64,000 nucleotides of DNA from Paraglaciecola sp. L3A3 (GTDB taxonomy: Bacteria; Pseudomonadota; Gammaproteobacteria; Enterobacterales; Alteromonadaceae), in NCBI RefSeq assembly GCF_009796765.1, contig NZ_CP047023.1, forward strand, positions 2,091,501-2,155,500, written 5' to 3'. The notes below the pieces were generated by a model, which saw only the letters and a list, made by a program, of their open reading frames with translations, ran no database searches and was not told the origin of the DNA. This document shows positions 62,200 through 64,000 of the stretch, in pieces. The first letter of the stretch is position 1, and each line of letters opens with the position of its first letter. A program made the position numbers and the translations under genes.

Positions 62200-64000
62200 T
62201 CAATCGCCAAACTGAAAACGTAACCCTGCGTTAACTGTAAAGCCATCATTGCGTGACCAAATATCTGTGGTCCAGCGGCCACTGGGGGCTTGTTGTGGCA
62301 GCAGCAGTGACTCGTGTTCCGTTTGGCGCACATTTAACAAATTTTCGGCGTTCACAAAATAGCTGATTTTTCCTATGGTAATTTGACCTAGTAACCCTAA
62401 GTGCCAATAGGCCTCGCTGCGATTTCTGTAGGGATTATTTTCTAGCTCTTGGGTACCGGTATAATAAGCTTCAAAACCAAGCAAATGACTGCCATGTTCT
62501 TCCCACATAATCACTAGACCGGCTGAGTGTTCTGGGGTTAGAGCTAATGGCTGGCGGCCAATGCCAGACTCTGCTTCTTTAGTGGCGTCTGTGTATAAGT
62601 AACTACCGGTAAATTTAATATCTTGCCACTTATAACGTAATAATAATTCCGCGCCGCGAATTTCACTTTCGCCCATGGCATTAACGATACGCACTTGTTT
62701 TTCGGAAAACTCATTGGCGCCATCTATTAGGTCTAACTCCGTGACGTTATCAATATTTGAGGCAAACAATGTCACGCTACTTTCTAGGCTACCCATTGCA
62801 TAACTCACATCTATGGATGCGGTAGAAGCGCGCTCTTCTTGTAGATTTTCTAGTGGCGCAAGGCGTGACAAACCCACTTCGTCTATGTCTTCAATAAAAG
62901 GGCTAGGGGCAAAATAGCCTTGTCCGTATGCGCCTCTTATGGTCCAGTTGTCTGGACTATATAACAAAGAAATACGCGGACTGACTTGAGTGCCGTACTC
63001 ACTATGCCAATCGGTACGAGCACTAAACGACATAGAAACATCATCACTTGCATCATAATCTAACTGTGAAAATATCCCAGGCACCTTGTACGAGTAATTG
63101 AATTCTGAAAAAGTCTCTGAGTCAAAACGCTCAGTTTGTAACGCTGCTCCCACTAACCATGCGGTTTTATCAGAATAGCCAGATAGACTCGATTCGATTA
63201 GATAACTTTGGTGGTTATCATCTTCAAGTAGGCTAGCAAATTGATGTTGGTGCTGTTGACCCATTGCCGAGCCACGCACATTGACGTTCATGTCTGCACC
63301 CAATGCTTGATCGTAAATAAAACCAATATCAGTTCTTTTAGTGTCTTGAGCTAAGGTAAATCCATTGCCGTCAGGTAGTGTAGCTGTAGCTAGGGTGCCG
63401 CCATTTCTTTGTTCAGACATAACACCTAGAGTGACGTATAAATTGGCTCCGTCATTGTCGCTCCAATATAAACGTGGGCGTACACTGCCTCTTTGATAAC
63501 CCGCTATATCGAGCCAACCATCGTTATCCAAATCTTGTTTTGCTTGGTGATGAACGCCGGCTGTAACGGATGCACTTAAACCCTTGATTAACGGTGCTGC
63601 AAAATAAGAGGTAATATCTTGACCGTCTTTAGAGGTAAGATTCACTAACACCTCACCTTCGTATTCATCTCTAGGTGTGCGAGAAATAAGGTTAATCACT
63701 CCACCAAGCGCAGAGCCACCATATAAAGAAGACGCCGATCCTTTAATTATTTCTACATTTGCCAAATCGGTAGGGGGAATTTGTAACAGGCCAATGGATG
63801 CCGTTTGGCCACCATATAAAGGTAAGCCATCACTCAACAACTGTGTATATCGACCATAAAGCCCTTGCAATCTGATGTTAGCACTACCTAATGCAGGTGA
63901 CGTGGTTTGCACTCTGACACCTCCGGTTTCAGCCACTAACATAGAAATATTACCCGGGCGCATTAGGGCTTTTTCTTGGATTTCTTCGCCATTGATTATT
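62200..64000 (-). CDS. TonB-dependent receptor, 5' end beyond the window
   Basis: At least 599 codons of a TonB-dependent outer-membrane receptor. The reading frame stays open past the ATG at 63963 to the edge of the window, and the extra residues (INGEEIQEKALMRPGNI) belong to the plug, so the gene starts outside. The plug domain continues with RLQGLYGRYTQLLSDGLPLYGG and VEIIKGSASSLYGGSALGGVINLISR. The barrel follows, with a terminal strand ending FTVNAGLRFQFGD. The substrate is unknown. The 5' part, including the TonB box, is missing from this window. Confidence 0.92.
   Translation of the reverse strand, partial: IINGEEIQEKALMRPGNISMLVAETGGVRVQTTSPALGSANIRLQGLYGRYTQLLSDGLPLYGGQTASIGLLQIPPTDLANVEIIKGSASSLYGGSALGGVINLISRTPRDEYEGEVLVNLTSKDGQDITSYFAAPLIKGLSASVTAGVHHQAKQDLDNDGWLDIAGYQRGSVRPRLYWSDNDGANLYVTLGVMSEQRNGGTLATATLPDGNGFTLAQDTKRTDIGFIYDQALGADMNVNVRGSAMGQQHQHQFASLLEDDNHQSYLIESSLSGYSDKTAWLVGAALQTERFDSETFSEFNYSYKVPGIFSQLDYDASDDVSMSFSARTDWHSEYGTQVSPRISLLYSPDNWTIRGAYGQGYFAPSPFIEDIDEVGLSRLAPLENLQEERASTASIDVSYAMGSLESSVTLFASNIDNVTELDLIDGANEFSEKQVRIVNAMGESEIRGAELLLRYKWQDIKFTGSYLYTDATKEAESGIGRQPLALTPEHSAGLVIMWEEHGSHLLGFEAYYTGTQELENNPYRNRSEAYWHLGLLGQITIGKISYFVNAENLLNVRQTEHESLLLPQQAPSGRWTTDIWSRNDGFTVNAGLRFQFGD

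Overview
The window is AT-rich gammaproteobacterial chromosome, most likely from a marine Alteromonadales bacterium of the Paraglaciecola/Glaciecola/Alteromonas type. The evidence is the housekeeping synteny (grpE-dnaK-dnaJ, holD-rimI...prfC-argS, mltD-gloB-yafS, metG divergent from mrp-dcd) together with marine polysaccharide functions: a sulfatase, an agarase/porphyranase-type GH16 enzyme, PEP-CTERM surface proteins, a TRAP transporter and a TonB receptor. The genus assignment is an inference.

Layout. 1-4.4 kb: exported formylglycine sulfatase, HPP membrane protein, exported HAD hydrolase. 4.5-8.6 kb: heat-shock genes grpE, dnaK and dnaJ, with sigma-32-like promoters before grpE and dnaK. 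8.6-11 kb: a CHRD/PEP-CTERM protein behind a sigma-54-like promoter, and a DUF6445 oxygenase-like protein. 11-18.5 kb: holD-rimI and prfC-argS, a neighbourhood conserved in enterobacteria, here split by a minus-strand accessory module (12.0-14.9 kb). That module holds a XRE regulator, a multi-pass membrane protein, a secreted protein made almost wholly of thirty 13-residue repeats, and a second small HTH protein. 18.6-25.4 kb: LysR regulator divergent from a three-gene RND efflux operon. 25.5-31 kb: MDR oxidoreductase, Asp/Glu racemase, two small exported proteins, probable gene remnants, and a ToxR-like membrane-anchored regulator.

31.6-34.7 kb holds the most striking pair: a secreted GH16 glycanase ending in a two-loop dockerin domain, followed 21 bp later by a small exported protein with a cohesin-like beta domain and a PEP-CTERM sorting tail. 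If the cohesin reading is right, the two genes would anchor a diffusible agarase to the cell surface, as a minimal cellulosome-like device fixed by exosortase. 34.9-49.7 kb: exported oxidative/catabolic genes of a kind typical of Planctomycetes (a CxxCH dehydrogenase-like protein, a Tat-exported TIM-barrel isomerase, DUF1592 and DUF1552 proteins), a yeast-type cytosine deaminase, a phytase-like lipoprotein, and a complete TRAP transporter.

49.8-64 kb: a small Gly/Pro-rich protein, an ICMT-like methyltransferase, mltD-gloB-yafS, a SatD/DUF3307 pair with a large palindromic operator, a DUF1348 protein behind tandem TetR-type palindromes, metG, mrp, dcd, a 1-kb non-coding repeat-rich stretch, a DUF1493 gene framed by integron-core-like sequences, and the 3' part of a TonB-dependent receptor running off the right edge. 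I saw no rRNA, tRNA, CRISPR array or transposase.
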